A stretch of DNA of 5,726 nt from Methylibium sp031393925. GTDB lineage: Bacteria > Pseudomonadota > Gammaproteobacteria > Burkholderiales > Burkholderiaceae_C. Numbering within the stretch: position 1 is the stretch's first letter; each line of letters begins with the position of its first letter. This document shows positions 1-5,097 of the stretch, in pieces. The notes under the pieces are model-generated. The model was not told the DNA's origin and did no database searches. It was given only the letters and a program-made list of their open reading frames with translations. Where the stretch lies: positions 1 to 5,726 of the forward strand of contig NZ_JANMWL010000058.1 of the NCBI RefSeq assembly GCF_031393925.1. Direction: 5' to 3'. The translations under genes and the position numbers were made by a program.

Positions 1-112
1 GGGGTTGGACACGCTGTCGATGGGCATGACAGCCGACCTGGAGGCCGCCGTGCTCGAAGGCGCGACGATCGTGCGCGTGGGCACGGCGATCTTCGGCGCG
101 CGTGGGCCCTGA
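1..112 (+). CDS. yggS: YggS/PROSC-family pyridoxal phosphate-binding protein, C-terminal end (partial)
   Basis: Only the last 36 codons are present, read in the frame starting at base 2 and ending at TGA 110-112; the start lies outside the window. The peptide contains LSMGMTADLEAAV followed by EGATIVRVGTAIFGAR. This is the conserved C-terminal signature of the YggS/PROSC (YBL036C) family, where the SMGM serine and the R-x-G-T segment hold the cofactor phosphate. Family members are single-domain TIM-barrel proteins of about 230 residues that bind PLP and buffer its cytosolic level; no enzymatic reaction is firmly established. The tail GARGP is a normal family ending, so the gene looks intact here. 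It converges on livM with only 4 bp between the two stop codons and is not part of the importer operon. The assignment is strong despite the short fragment because the motif is highly conserved. Confidence 0.9.
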   Translation, partial: GLDTLSMGMTADLEAAVLEGATIVRVGTAIFGARGP

Positions 113-116
113 ACCG

Positions 117-1115
117 CTAAGCCTTGCGCCAGCGCGCCCACAGGTGCGCTAACTCGCCGACCAGGCCGCGCCGGAAGGCGAGCACGCAGATGATGAAGAT
201 CAGCCCGGTCACGAGCGTCACCGATTCGCCCAGCCCGTTGAACCAGGCGATGCCGGTGAAGTCGGCCAGTGCCTTGCCCACGTCGCCGATCTTGTTCTCG
301 AGCGCGATGATCACCAGCGCGCCGACGATCGGCCCGATCATGGTGCCCATGCCGCCCACCAGCGTCATCAGGATGACGGCGCCGGAGGTGGTCCAGACCG
401 CGTCGGTCAGGGTGGCAAATCCCAGCACCAGGGTCTTGGTCGCGCCCGCCAGGCCGGCCAGCGCGGCCGACAGCACAAAAGCCACCAGCTTGAATCGCTC
501 GACGTCGTAGCCGAGCGAAACGGCGCGCGCCTCGTTCTCGCGGATCGAGGTCAGCACCTGCCCGAACGGTGAATGCACCGTGCGGTAGATGAGCCAGAAC
601 GAAGCACCGAAGATCGCCAGCACCACGTAATAGAGGTGGATGTCCTGGGCGAGATCGAGGCCGAACATACGGCCGCGTGGCACCGATTGCAGCCCGTCCT
701 CGCCGCCGGTGAACGGCGCCTGCAGGAAGATGAAGTACAGCATCTGCCCGAGCGCCAGCGTGATCATCGAGAAGTAGATGCCCGAACGGCGGATCGCCAG
801 CCAGCCGAACGCCAGGCCGGTGAGTGCCGCAACGCCGGTGCCCAAGAGCAGGCCGAGCGGCGTCGGAAAGCCCCACACCTTGAGCGCATGGCCGGCGGTG
901 TAGGCGGCCACGCCCAGGAAGGCCGCATGGCCGAACGACAGCAGGCCGGTGAAGCCGATCAGCAGGTTGAAGGCGCACGCGAAGAGCGCGTAGCACATCA
1001 CCTTCATGATGAAGATCGGGTAGGCGCCGAGCGCCGGCAGCAGCGCGACCGCGGCGAACAGCACCGCATAGCCGACCAGCGGCGGCATCGCTCGGGCACG
1101 CGGCGCGTCGGTCAT
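117..1115 (-). CDS. livM: LivM-type ABC importer permease
   Basis: This 332-residue inner-membrane permease is the last gene of the operon and should pair with LivH to form the translocation channel. Hydrophobic segments fill most of the chain. Family marks are GLLSFGHAAFLGVAAYTAG (residues 57-75), the TGGEDG loop (136-141), the cytoplasmic EAA-type coupling loop IRENEARAVSLGYDVERFK (191-209) that contacts an ATPase, GGMGTMIGP (254-262) and a short basic tail (FRRGLVG, 314-320). The start is ATG at 1113-1115, chosen because AAGGAG lies 5 nt upstream and because the livH stop shares a base with it (TGATG), a layout that implies translational coupling. The same frame stays open far upstream through livH and would give a 570-residue product, but that extension is low-complexity Arg/Gly/Ala-rich sequence antiparallel to nothing known and lies entirely over a real gene. 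Length and motifs fit the LivM family (BPD_transp_2). The substrate cannot be read from the permease. Confidence 0.95.
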   Translation of the reverse strand: MTDAPRARAMPPLVGYAVLFAAVALLPALGAYPIFIMKVMCYALFACAFNLLIGFTGLLSFGHAAFLGVAAYTAGHALKVWGFPTPLGLLLGTGVAALTGLAFGWLAIRRSGIYFSMITLALGQMLYFIFLQAPFTGGEDGLQSVPRGRMFGLDLAQDIHLYYVVLAIFGASFWLIYRTVHSPFGQVLTSIRENEARAVSLGYDVERFKLVAFVLSAALAGLAGATKTLVLGFATLTDAVWTTSGAVILMTLVGGMGTMIGPIVGALVIIALENKIGDVGKALADFTGIAWFNGLGESVTLVTGLIFIICVLAFRRGLVGELAHLWARWRKA

Positions 1116-2008
1116 CACTTCTCCTTGCCGAACAGGCCGGCCGGGCGGATCAGCAACACGATGGCCATCACGACGAACACCACCGTGCTCGACGCCTCGG
1201 GATAGAACACCTTGGTCAGGCCCTCGATCACGCCCAGGCCCAGGCCGGTGAGGATGGAGCCGAGGATCGAGCCCATGCCGCCGATCACCACCACCGCGAA
1301 CACCACGATGATCAGGTTGCTGCCCATCAGCGGCGAGACCTGCAGGATCGGCGCGGCCAGCACGCCGGCAAAGGCAGCGAGCGCCACGCCGCCAGCGTAG
1401 GTGAGCGTGATCATGCGCGGCACGTTGATGCCGAAGGCCTGCACCAGGCGGGGGTTCTCGGTGCCGGCACGCAAGCTTGCGCCGAGCGAGGTCTTCTCGA
1501 TCAGCGCCCACACCGCCAGACACATGACGATCGAGGCCACCACCACCCAGGCCCGGTAATTGGGCAGCACCATGAAGCCCAGGTCGGTGGCACCTGAAAG
1601 CGCCTCGGGCACCGGGTAAGGCTGACCCGAGACACCGTAGAACGAACGGAAGACGCCTTCGGCCACCAGCGAGATCCCCAGCGTGAGCAACAGGCCGTAG
1701 AGGTGGTCGAGCTTGTAGAGCCACTGCAGTAGCAGCCGCTCGATCAGCACGCCCAGCAGACCGACTGCCAGCGGTGCCAGCACCAGCATCACCCAGTAAT
1801 TGAGGCCCAGGTAATTGAGGCCCATCCACGCCAGGAAGGCGCCGGTCATGTAGAGCGCGCCGTGGGCGAAGTTGATGATGTTGAGCATGCCGAAGATGAC
1901 GGCCAGGCCCAGCGACAGCATCGCGTAGAACGAGCCGTTCACCAGACCGAGCAGGAGCTGGCTGAGAAACGCCGACAACGGTATGCCGAAGATGTCAGGC
2001 ATCGGCAT
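1115..2008 (-). CDS. livH: LivH-type ABC importer permease
   Basis: This 297-residue polytopic membrane protein is the second permease of the importer. The N-terminal block LNIINFAHGALYMTGAF (residues 42-58) is the LivH hallmark. The cytoplasmic coupling loop RAGTENPRLVQAFGINVPR (about 180-198) corresponds to the EAA-like loop that docks onto an ATPase, followed by GGMGSILGS (about 243-251) and the C-terminal LIRPAGLFG (about 286-294). Length and motif order are normal for the family. The start is taken as ATG 2006-2008 (MPMPDIFG). A second ATG two codons downstream is possible, but GGAG about 11 nt upstream of the first fits the first better. The gene follows the binding-protein gene after 72 bp and overlaps livM by one base. 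LivH-LivM heterodimers are the rule in this transporter family; that the pair works with the LivG and LivF encoded upstream is inferred from the operon. Confidence 0.95.
   Translation of the reverse strand: MPMPDIFGIPLSAFLSQLLLGLVNGSFYAMLSLGLAVIFGMLNIINFAHGALYMTGAFLAWMGLNYLGLNYWVMLVLAPLAVGLLGVLIERLLLQWLYKLDHLYGLLLTLGISLVAEGVFRSFYGVSGQPYPVPEALSGATDLGFMVLPNYRAWVVVASIVMCLAVWALIEKTSLGASLRAGTENPRLVQAFGINVPRMITLTYAGGVALAAFAGVLAAPILQVSPLMGSNLIIVVFAVVVIGGMGSILGSILTGLGLGVIEGLTKVFYPEASSTVVFVVMAIVLLIRPAGLFGKEK
1121..1126 (-). promoter_or_regulatory. Ribosome binding site of livM
   Basis: On the minus strand AAGGAG stands 5 nt before the livM ATG (1113-1115). It lies inside the final livH codons, which encode Gly-Lys-Glu-Lys. 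It fixes the livM start against the much longer open frame and shows that livM can recruit ribosomes itself as well as receive them from livH. Confidence 0.8.
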
Positions 2009-2036
2009 CAGCCTGGCTCTCCGGCCTCGTGCGGGT

Positions 2037-2075
2037 GCCGCCTCGGGGGGCGGCGCAGAGCGCGCGCGGGCGCCG
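2037..2075 (-). other. GC-rich intercistronic hairpins between binding-protein gene and livH
   Basis: The 72-bp gap 2009-2080 holds two overlapping inverted repeats. GCCGCC (2037-2042) pairs with GGCGGC (2049-2054) around a 6-nt loop, and CGGCGC (2051-2056) pairs with GCGCCG (2070-2075) around a 13-nt loop. They share bases 2051-2054, so only one can form fully at a time. There is no U-run, so this is not a standard intrinsic terminator. Such a structure after a binding-protein gene could stabilise the upstream mRNA or slow the polymerase so that the binding protein is made in excess over the permeases; that role is inference. Base-composition chance is a real alternative in DNA this GC-rich. 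Confidence 0.35.
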
Positions 2076-2080
2076 TCATC

Positions 2081-3289
2081 TCACTTCTTCACCAGCGGGC
2101 ACTTGCTGTCCGCCAGCTTCGCGAAGGCCTGCTCGCCGGGAATGCGCTCGACCACCTTGAAGTAGTCCCACGGCTCGGTGGACTCCTTCGGCGTTTTCAC
2201 CTGCAGCAGCACCATGTCGTGGATGGCGCGCCCGTCTTCCTTTCGGATCGTGCCCTTGGTGTAGAAGTCGTTGACCGGTGCGGCCTTCATCTGTGCCATG
2301 ACCTTGTCGGCGTCGTCGGACTTGATGGCCTCGACCGCATTCAGGAAGTGCATCGCCGCCGAGTAGTCGGCCGCCTGGATCGACGAGGGCATGCGCTTGA
2401 TTTTTTCGAAGAAGCGCCGGCTCCATGCGCGCGCCTCGGGGCTCTGGTTCCAGTACCAACTGTCGGTCATGTACATGCCCTGCGTGAGCGGCAGGCCCAG
2501 CGAATGGATGTCGTTGATGAACATCAAGAGGCCCGCCAGCTTCATCGTCTTGGTGATGCCGAACTCGTTGGCCGCCTTGATGGCGTTGATGGTGTCCCCG
2601 CCCGCGTTGGCCAGGCCGAGGATTTGCGCCTTGCTGGATTGCGCCTGCAGCAGAAAGGAGGAGAAATCGTTGGCCGACAAGGGGTGCCTCACGCTGCCGA
2701 GCACCTGCCCACCCGACTTGGTGACCACCGCGGCCGTGTCGTTCTGTAGCGACTGGCCGAAGGTGTAGTCGACGGTGAGGAAATACCAGGTCTTGCCGCC
2801 CGCCTTGGTGACGGCGCTGCCGGTGCCATTGGCCAGCGAAACGGTGTCGTAGGCGTAGTGGATCGAATAGGGCGTGCAGTCCTCGTTGGTCACGCGCGCG
2901 GTGCCGCCGCCGATGACGATGATCGGCTTCTTCTTTTCGGCCGCCACCTTCATCATCGCCAGCGACGTGGCGGAGTTGGTGCCGGCAATGAGCACATCCA
3001 CGCCCTGCGTATCGAGCCATTCGCGCGCCTTGCTGGCGGCCACGTCGGCCTTGTTCTGGTGGTCGGCGTAGAGCAGTTCGATCTTCTTGCCGGCCACCAT
3101 GCCCTTCTTGTCGGCAATGGCCATGCGGATCGCCTCGACCCCGCCGGGCCCGTCGATGTCGGCGTACACGCCCGACATGTCGGTGAGGATGCCGATCTTG
3201 ACGGTGTCACCCGAGATCTGGGCCGAGGCCATGCCGGTGAGGCTGCAGGCCGCGGCGGCCAGCGCGATGCGCTTCAGAGCGAGGGTCAT
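2081..3289 (-). CDS. Periplasmic substrate-binding protein of LIV/HAAT-type ABC importer
   Basis: The 402-residue product starts with a Sec signal peptide: basic MTLALKR, a hydrophobic Ala/Leu core, and an A-S-A cleavage site at residues 21-23, leaving a mature N-terminus at Gln24 in the periplasm. The mature part opens with VKIGILTDMSGVYADIDGPG, the first beta-strand and ligand loop of type 1 periplasmic binding proteins (Peripla_BP_6, leucine-binding-protein fold). Then come YADHQNKADVAASKAREW and LIAGTNSATSLAM, the second ligand-loop region. Two cysteines, in NEDCTPY and near the C-terminus in SKCPLVKK, could be disulfide partners; this is unproven. The ATG at 3287-3289 has AGGAAA (3295-3300) 5 nt upstream. 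The gene sits between the ATPase and permease genes, so it is the receptor for this importer. The N-terminal wording differs from E. coli LivK/LivJ, so leucine/isoleucine/valine specificity should not be assumed. Amino acids, amides, urea-like compounds and aromatic acids are all bound by relatives; divergent putA makes proline a candidate. The livK symbol is withheld for this reason. Confidence 0.93.
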   Translation of the reverse strand: MTLALKRIALAAAACSLTGMASAQISGDTVKIGILTDMSGVYADIDGPGGVEAIRMAIADKKGMVAGKKIELLYADHQNKADVAASKAREWLDTQGVDVLIAGTNSATSLAMMKVAAEKKKPIIVIGGGTARVTNEDCTPYSIHYAYDTVSLANGTGSAVTKAGGKTWYFLTVDYTFGQSLQNDTAAVVTKSGGQVLGSVRHPLSANDFSSFLLQAQSSKAQILGLANAGGDTINAIKAANEFGITKTMKLAGLLMFINDIHSLGLPLTQGMYMTDSWYWNQSPEARAWSRRFFEKIKRMPSSIQAADYSAAMHFLNAVEAIKSDDADKVMAQMKAAPVNDFYTKGTIRKEDGRAIHDMVLLQVKTPKESTEPWDYFKVVERIPGEQAFAKLADSKCPLVKK

Positions 3290-3330
3290 CGGGATTTCCT
3301 GGTGAAGGTGTTGAACGGGAAAGCAACGGC

Positions 3331-4041
3331 TCAGACGCCGAGCAGTTCGTCGAGCGCATCTTGCCTCGCCGCCAGCTCGGACGCGGGGAAGGAAAGCGCC
3401 ACATGGCCATGCTCAATGACGTAAAAATGATCGGCTAGCCGCGCGGCGAAGCGAAAGTTCTGCTCCACCATCACGATGGTGAAGCCCTGCTGTTTCAGCG
3501 CGGTGATCATCTGCGCCAGGGCCTGCACGATCACCGGCGCCAGGCCTTCGGAAATCTCGTCGAGCAGCAGGATGTCGGCGCCGGTGCGCAGGATTCGCGC
3601 GACGGCGAGCATCTGCTGCTCGCCGCCCGACAGCCGCGTGCCCTGGCTGGCCTTGCGCTCGGCGAGGTTGGGGAACATTGCGTAGATCTGGGCTTCCGTC
3701 ATGGCGGTGCCGCGGCCCGCTTTCAGCCGCGGCGGCAAGCGCAGGTTTTCTTCGGCGCTGAGCGAGGCGAAGATGCCGCGCTCCTCCGGGCAATAGCCCA
3801 GACCCAAGTGGGCGATGCGGTGCGTGGGCCAGGTGATCGTCTCCTGGCCGTGGACCTTGATCGAACCCTTGCGCGTGCCCACCAGGCCCATGATCGCGCG
3901 CAAGGTCGTGGTGCGGCCCGCGCCGTTGCGGCCAAGCAAGGTGACCACCTGGCCGCGCGGCACGCACAGGTCGATGCCGTGCAGGATGTGACTCTCGCCG
4001 TACCAGGCGTGCAAGCCGGTGATTTCCAGCGCGGCGCTCAT
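3331..4041 (-). CDS. livF: LivF-type ABC importer ATP-binding protein with Walker A Lys-to-Arg change
   Basis: This 236-residue cytosolic ATPase powers the LivH-LivM channel together with LivG. In order: Walker A GRNGAGRTT (residues 37-45), the GYCPEERGIF segment (82-91) in the Q-loop region as usual for LivF, signature LSGGEQQ (137-143), Walker B ILLLDE (157-162) with catalytic Glu162, and VEQN (192-195) where most ABC ATPases have the H-loop histidine. The VEQN form is normal for LivF. The Walker A is not: residue 43 is Arg (CGC codon, bases 3913-3915) where the family rule GxxGxGK[ST] demands Lys. Everything else is intact in length and order, so this is not an obviously decayed gene. The ATG at 4039-4041 directly follows the livG stop (TGAATG) and no Shine-Dalgarno sequence is visible in front of it, so translation probably depends on ribosomes finishing livG. 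The binding-protein gene follows after 41 bp. The family call is very secure; activity of the Arg43 site is open. Confidence 0.95.
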   Translation of the reverse strand: MSAALEITGLHAWYGESHILHGIDLCVPRGQVVTLLGRNGAGRTTTLRAIMGLVGTRKGSIKVHGQETITWPTHRIAHLGLGYCPEERGIFASLSAEENLRLPPRLKAGRGTAMTEAQIYAMFPNLAERKASQGTRLSGGEQQMLAVARILRTGADILLLDEISEGLAPVIVQALAQMITALKQQGFTIVMVEQNFRFAARLADHFYVIEHGHVALSFPASELAARQDALDELLGV

Positions 4042-4812
4042 TCAGTGCGCGCCGGCCAGTTCGGTGGCCTCGCTGCCCATGTAGGCCTCCAGCACCGCCG
4101 GGTGGCGCGACACTTCTTCGTACGGTCCTTCGGCCAGCACGGCGCCGCGCGCCAGCACGGTGATGCGATCGGCGATACGCGAGACCACGCGCATGTTGTG
4201 CTCCACCATCAGCACCGTGCGGCCCTCGGCCACGCGTTTGATCAGCGCGGTGACGCGATCCACGTCCTCGTGGCCCATGCCCTGGGTCGGCTCGTCGAGC
4301 AGCATCAGCTCGGGCGACATCGCCATCGTGGTGGCGATCTCGAGCGCGCGCTTGCGGCCATAGGGCAGGTCGGCCGCCTGCAGCTGCGCCATGTCGCGCA
4401 GGTCGACCATTTCCAGCAATTCCAGCACCTTGGCGTCGAGCGTGCGCAGCCCGGCCAGACCTTTCCAGAAATGAAACGAAGTGCCGGTGAAGCGCTGCAG
4501 ACCGATGCGCACGTTCTCCAGCACGCTCAGGTGCGGGAACACCGCGGAGATCTGAAACGAGCGGATCACGCCGCGCCGCGCGATGTGCGCCGAGGTCTCG
4601 CCGGTGATGTCTTGGCCGTTGAACAAAATCGTGCCGCGCGTGGGTGCCAGGAACTTGGTCAACAGGTTGAAGCAGGTGGTCTTGCCCGCGCCGTTGGGGC
4701 CGATCAATGCATGGATGTGGCCCCGCTGCACCTGCAGGTTCACGCGGTCCACGGCGGTGAAGCCCCTGAACTCTTTCGTGAGGCCGTGCGTCTCGAGGAT
4801 GAAGTCGCTCAT
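4042..4812 (-). CDS. livG: LivG-type ABC importer ATP-binding protein
   Basis: First gene of the operon, encoding a 256-residue cytosolic ATPase. In order: Walker A GPNGAGKTT (residues 38-46, Lys44 present), Q-loop RSFQ with Gln87 followed by FPHLSVLENV, signature LPYGRKR (149-155), Walker B LMLLDE (169-174) with catalytic Glu174, and the H-loop MVEHNM with His205. The C-terminal EAYMGSE matches the short extension typical of LivG (BCA_ABC_TP_C). The D-loop area reads PTQGMGHED rather than the common PAAGLNP type. The start is set at ATG 4810-4812 (MSDFILETHGL), which gives the usual family length. An in-frame ATG at 4876-4878 would add 22 residues rich in Cys/Pro, unlike any LivG N-terminus, and would run through the palindrome at 4852-4866. 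The Shine-Dalgarno sequence is weak (AGG about 7 nt upstream), so the start is less certain than the family. LivG forms a heterodimer with LivF encoded immediately downstream. Confidence 0.94.
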   Translation of the reverse strand: MSDFILETHGLTKEFRGFTAVDRVNLQVQRGHIHALIGPNGAGKTTCFNLLTKFLAPTRGTILFNGQDITGETSAHIARRGVIRSFQISAVFPHLSVLENVRIGLQRFTGTSFHFWKGLAGLRTLDAKVLELLEMVDLRDMAQLQAADLPYGRKRALEIATTMAMSPELMLLDEPTQGMGHEDVDRVTALIKRVAEGRTVLMVEHNMRVVSRIADRITVLARGAVLAEGPYEEVSRHPAVLEAYMGSEATELAGAH

Positions 4813-4851
4813 GCGGGGCCTGTCGACAAGGGATTGCACTTTAAGCAGCGG

Positions 4852-4866
4852 TGTTGCGCCGCAACA
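4852..4866. promoter_or_regulatory. Perfect inverted repeat TGTTGC-N3-GCAACA upstream of livG (candidate operator)
   Basis: Plus-strand TGTTGC (4852-4857) and GCAACA (4861-4866) are perfect inverted repeats around a 3-bp centre, about 40 bp before the livG start. A short spacer and T/A-ended arms inside GC-rich DNA look more like a dimeric regulator site than a terminator, and there is no T-run. If the -10-like TTAAAG nearby is used, this dyad overlaps the -35 zone, where a repressor or activator would act. The regulator is unknown. Confidence 0.4.
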
Positions 4867-4990
4867 GGCGGGGATCACCCTAGGTAGGAGCGCGCACGCG
4901 GCAAGCCACCAGCGCGGCCGATTCTCGTTGGCTTCGCAGCGGGTGGGAAGGCTCGGGCGGCGCGTTCATGGGGCGCTCCCTCACGCCGCG

Positions 4991-5010
4991 CCGCAATAAC
5001 CCGGTTGCGG
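4991..5010. promoter_or_regulatory. Inverted repeat CCGCAA-N8-TTGCGG (candidate operator)
   Basis: CCGCAA (4991-4996) and TTGCGG (5005-5010) are perfect 6-bp inverted arms around TAACCCGG, about 90 bp before the putA start. The hexamer CCGCAA also occurs within the livG-side dyad at 4859-4864, so the two sites share a half-site. The function is inferred only. Confidence 0.3.
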
Positions 5011-5013
5011 GGC

Positions 5014-5032
5014 GTGCCATCGGCGTTGGCAC
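5014..5032. promoter_or_regulatory. Inverted repeat GTGCCA-N7-TGGCAC upstream of putA (candidate operator)
   Basis: GTGCCA (5014-5019) and TGGCAC (5027-5032) are perfect 6-bp inverted arms separated by 7 bp, so the arm centres are 13 bp apart. It begins 3 bp after the preceding inverted repeat and lies about 65 bp before the putA start. TTGGCA (5026-5031) within it matches a sigma-70 -35 hexamer at five of six bases, but no -10 follows. It resembles a dimeric regulator site in form; no regulator can be named. Confidence 0.3.
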
Positions 5033-5085
5033 ACCACACTACCGCGCTGGGCGAGCCGATCGATCGTCGTCGCCCGGCCCTTGCT

Positions 5086-5089
5086 GGAG
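5086..5089 (+). promoter_or_regulatory. Ribosome binding site of putA
   Basis: GGAG stands 8 nt before the ATG at 5098-5100. It supports this start, which matters because the frame stays open further upstream and the choice decides whether PutA has an extra N-terminal domain. Confidence 0.7.
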
Positions 5090-5097
5090 ACGCCACC

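Larger units (their letters stand above)
4813..5097. promoter_or_regulatory. Divergent intergenic region between livG and putA
   Basis: This 285-bp region must hold the promoters of both the importer operon (leftward) and putA (rightward). I find no convincing sigma-70 pair. The best leftward guess is the extended -10-like TGCTTAAAG on the minus strand about 30 nt before livG; its -35 is poor. The best rightward -35-like element is TTGGCA (5026-5031), but no -10 follows at 16-18 bp. Open frames crossing the region are Arg/Gly/Ala-rich GC artefacts. The recognisable content is a set of inverted repeats at 4852-4866, 4991-5010 and 5014-5032, plus a 10-bp palindrome at 5057-5066, consistent with regulator binding. 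Confidence 0.5.

Noticed and set aside
1116..1829. Upstream extension of the livM frame giving a 570-residue open frame
   Set aside because: The extension lies wholly over livH in another frame, is Arg/Gly/Ala-rich, and has no family features. The livM ATG at 1113-1115 has a good ribosome site and the LivM family begins there.
3245..3289. Possible lipoprotein signal (Ala-Ala-Ala-Cys at residues 12-15) in the binding protein
   Set aside because: The cysteine lies inside the hydrophobic core and the -3 position is Ala rather than the usual Leu. A clear Ala-Ser-Ala signal peptidase I site follows at residues 21-23, as expected for a soluble periplasmic protein.
4813..4878. Longer livG start adding 22 N-terminal residues
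   Set aside because: The extra peptide does not resemble LivG N-termini, and the frame would cross the dyad at 4852-4866 and the likely promoter zone. The ATG at 4810-4812 gives the usual family length, although its ribosome site is weak.
573..4887. Long plus-strand open frames opposite the importer genes
   Set aside because: They are antisense shadows typical of high-GC coding DNA: compositionally biased (His/Arg/Gln/Ala), with no recognisable domains, and fully explained by the strong minus-strand genes.
4926..5030. Direct repeat CGTTGGC at 4926-4932 and 5024-5030
   Set aside because: A 7-base match 98 bp apart in GC-rich DNA is expected by chance, and the flanks show no similarity.
5004..5045. 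Sigma-54 promoter suggested by TGGCAC on both strands
   Set aside because: On the plus strand no GC follows at the -12 position. On the minus strand GC occurs 10 rather than 12 bases from the GG. Sigma-54 promoters need strict -24/-12 spacing.
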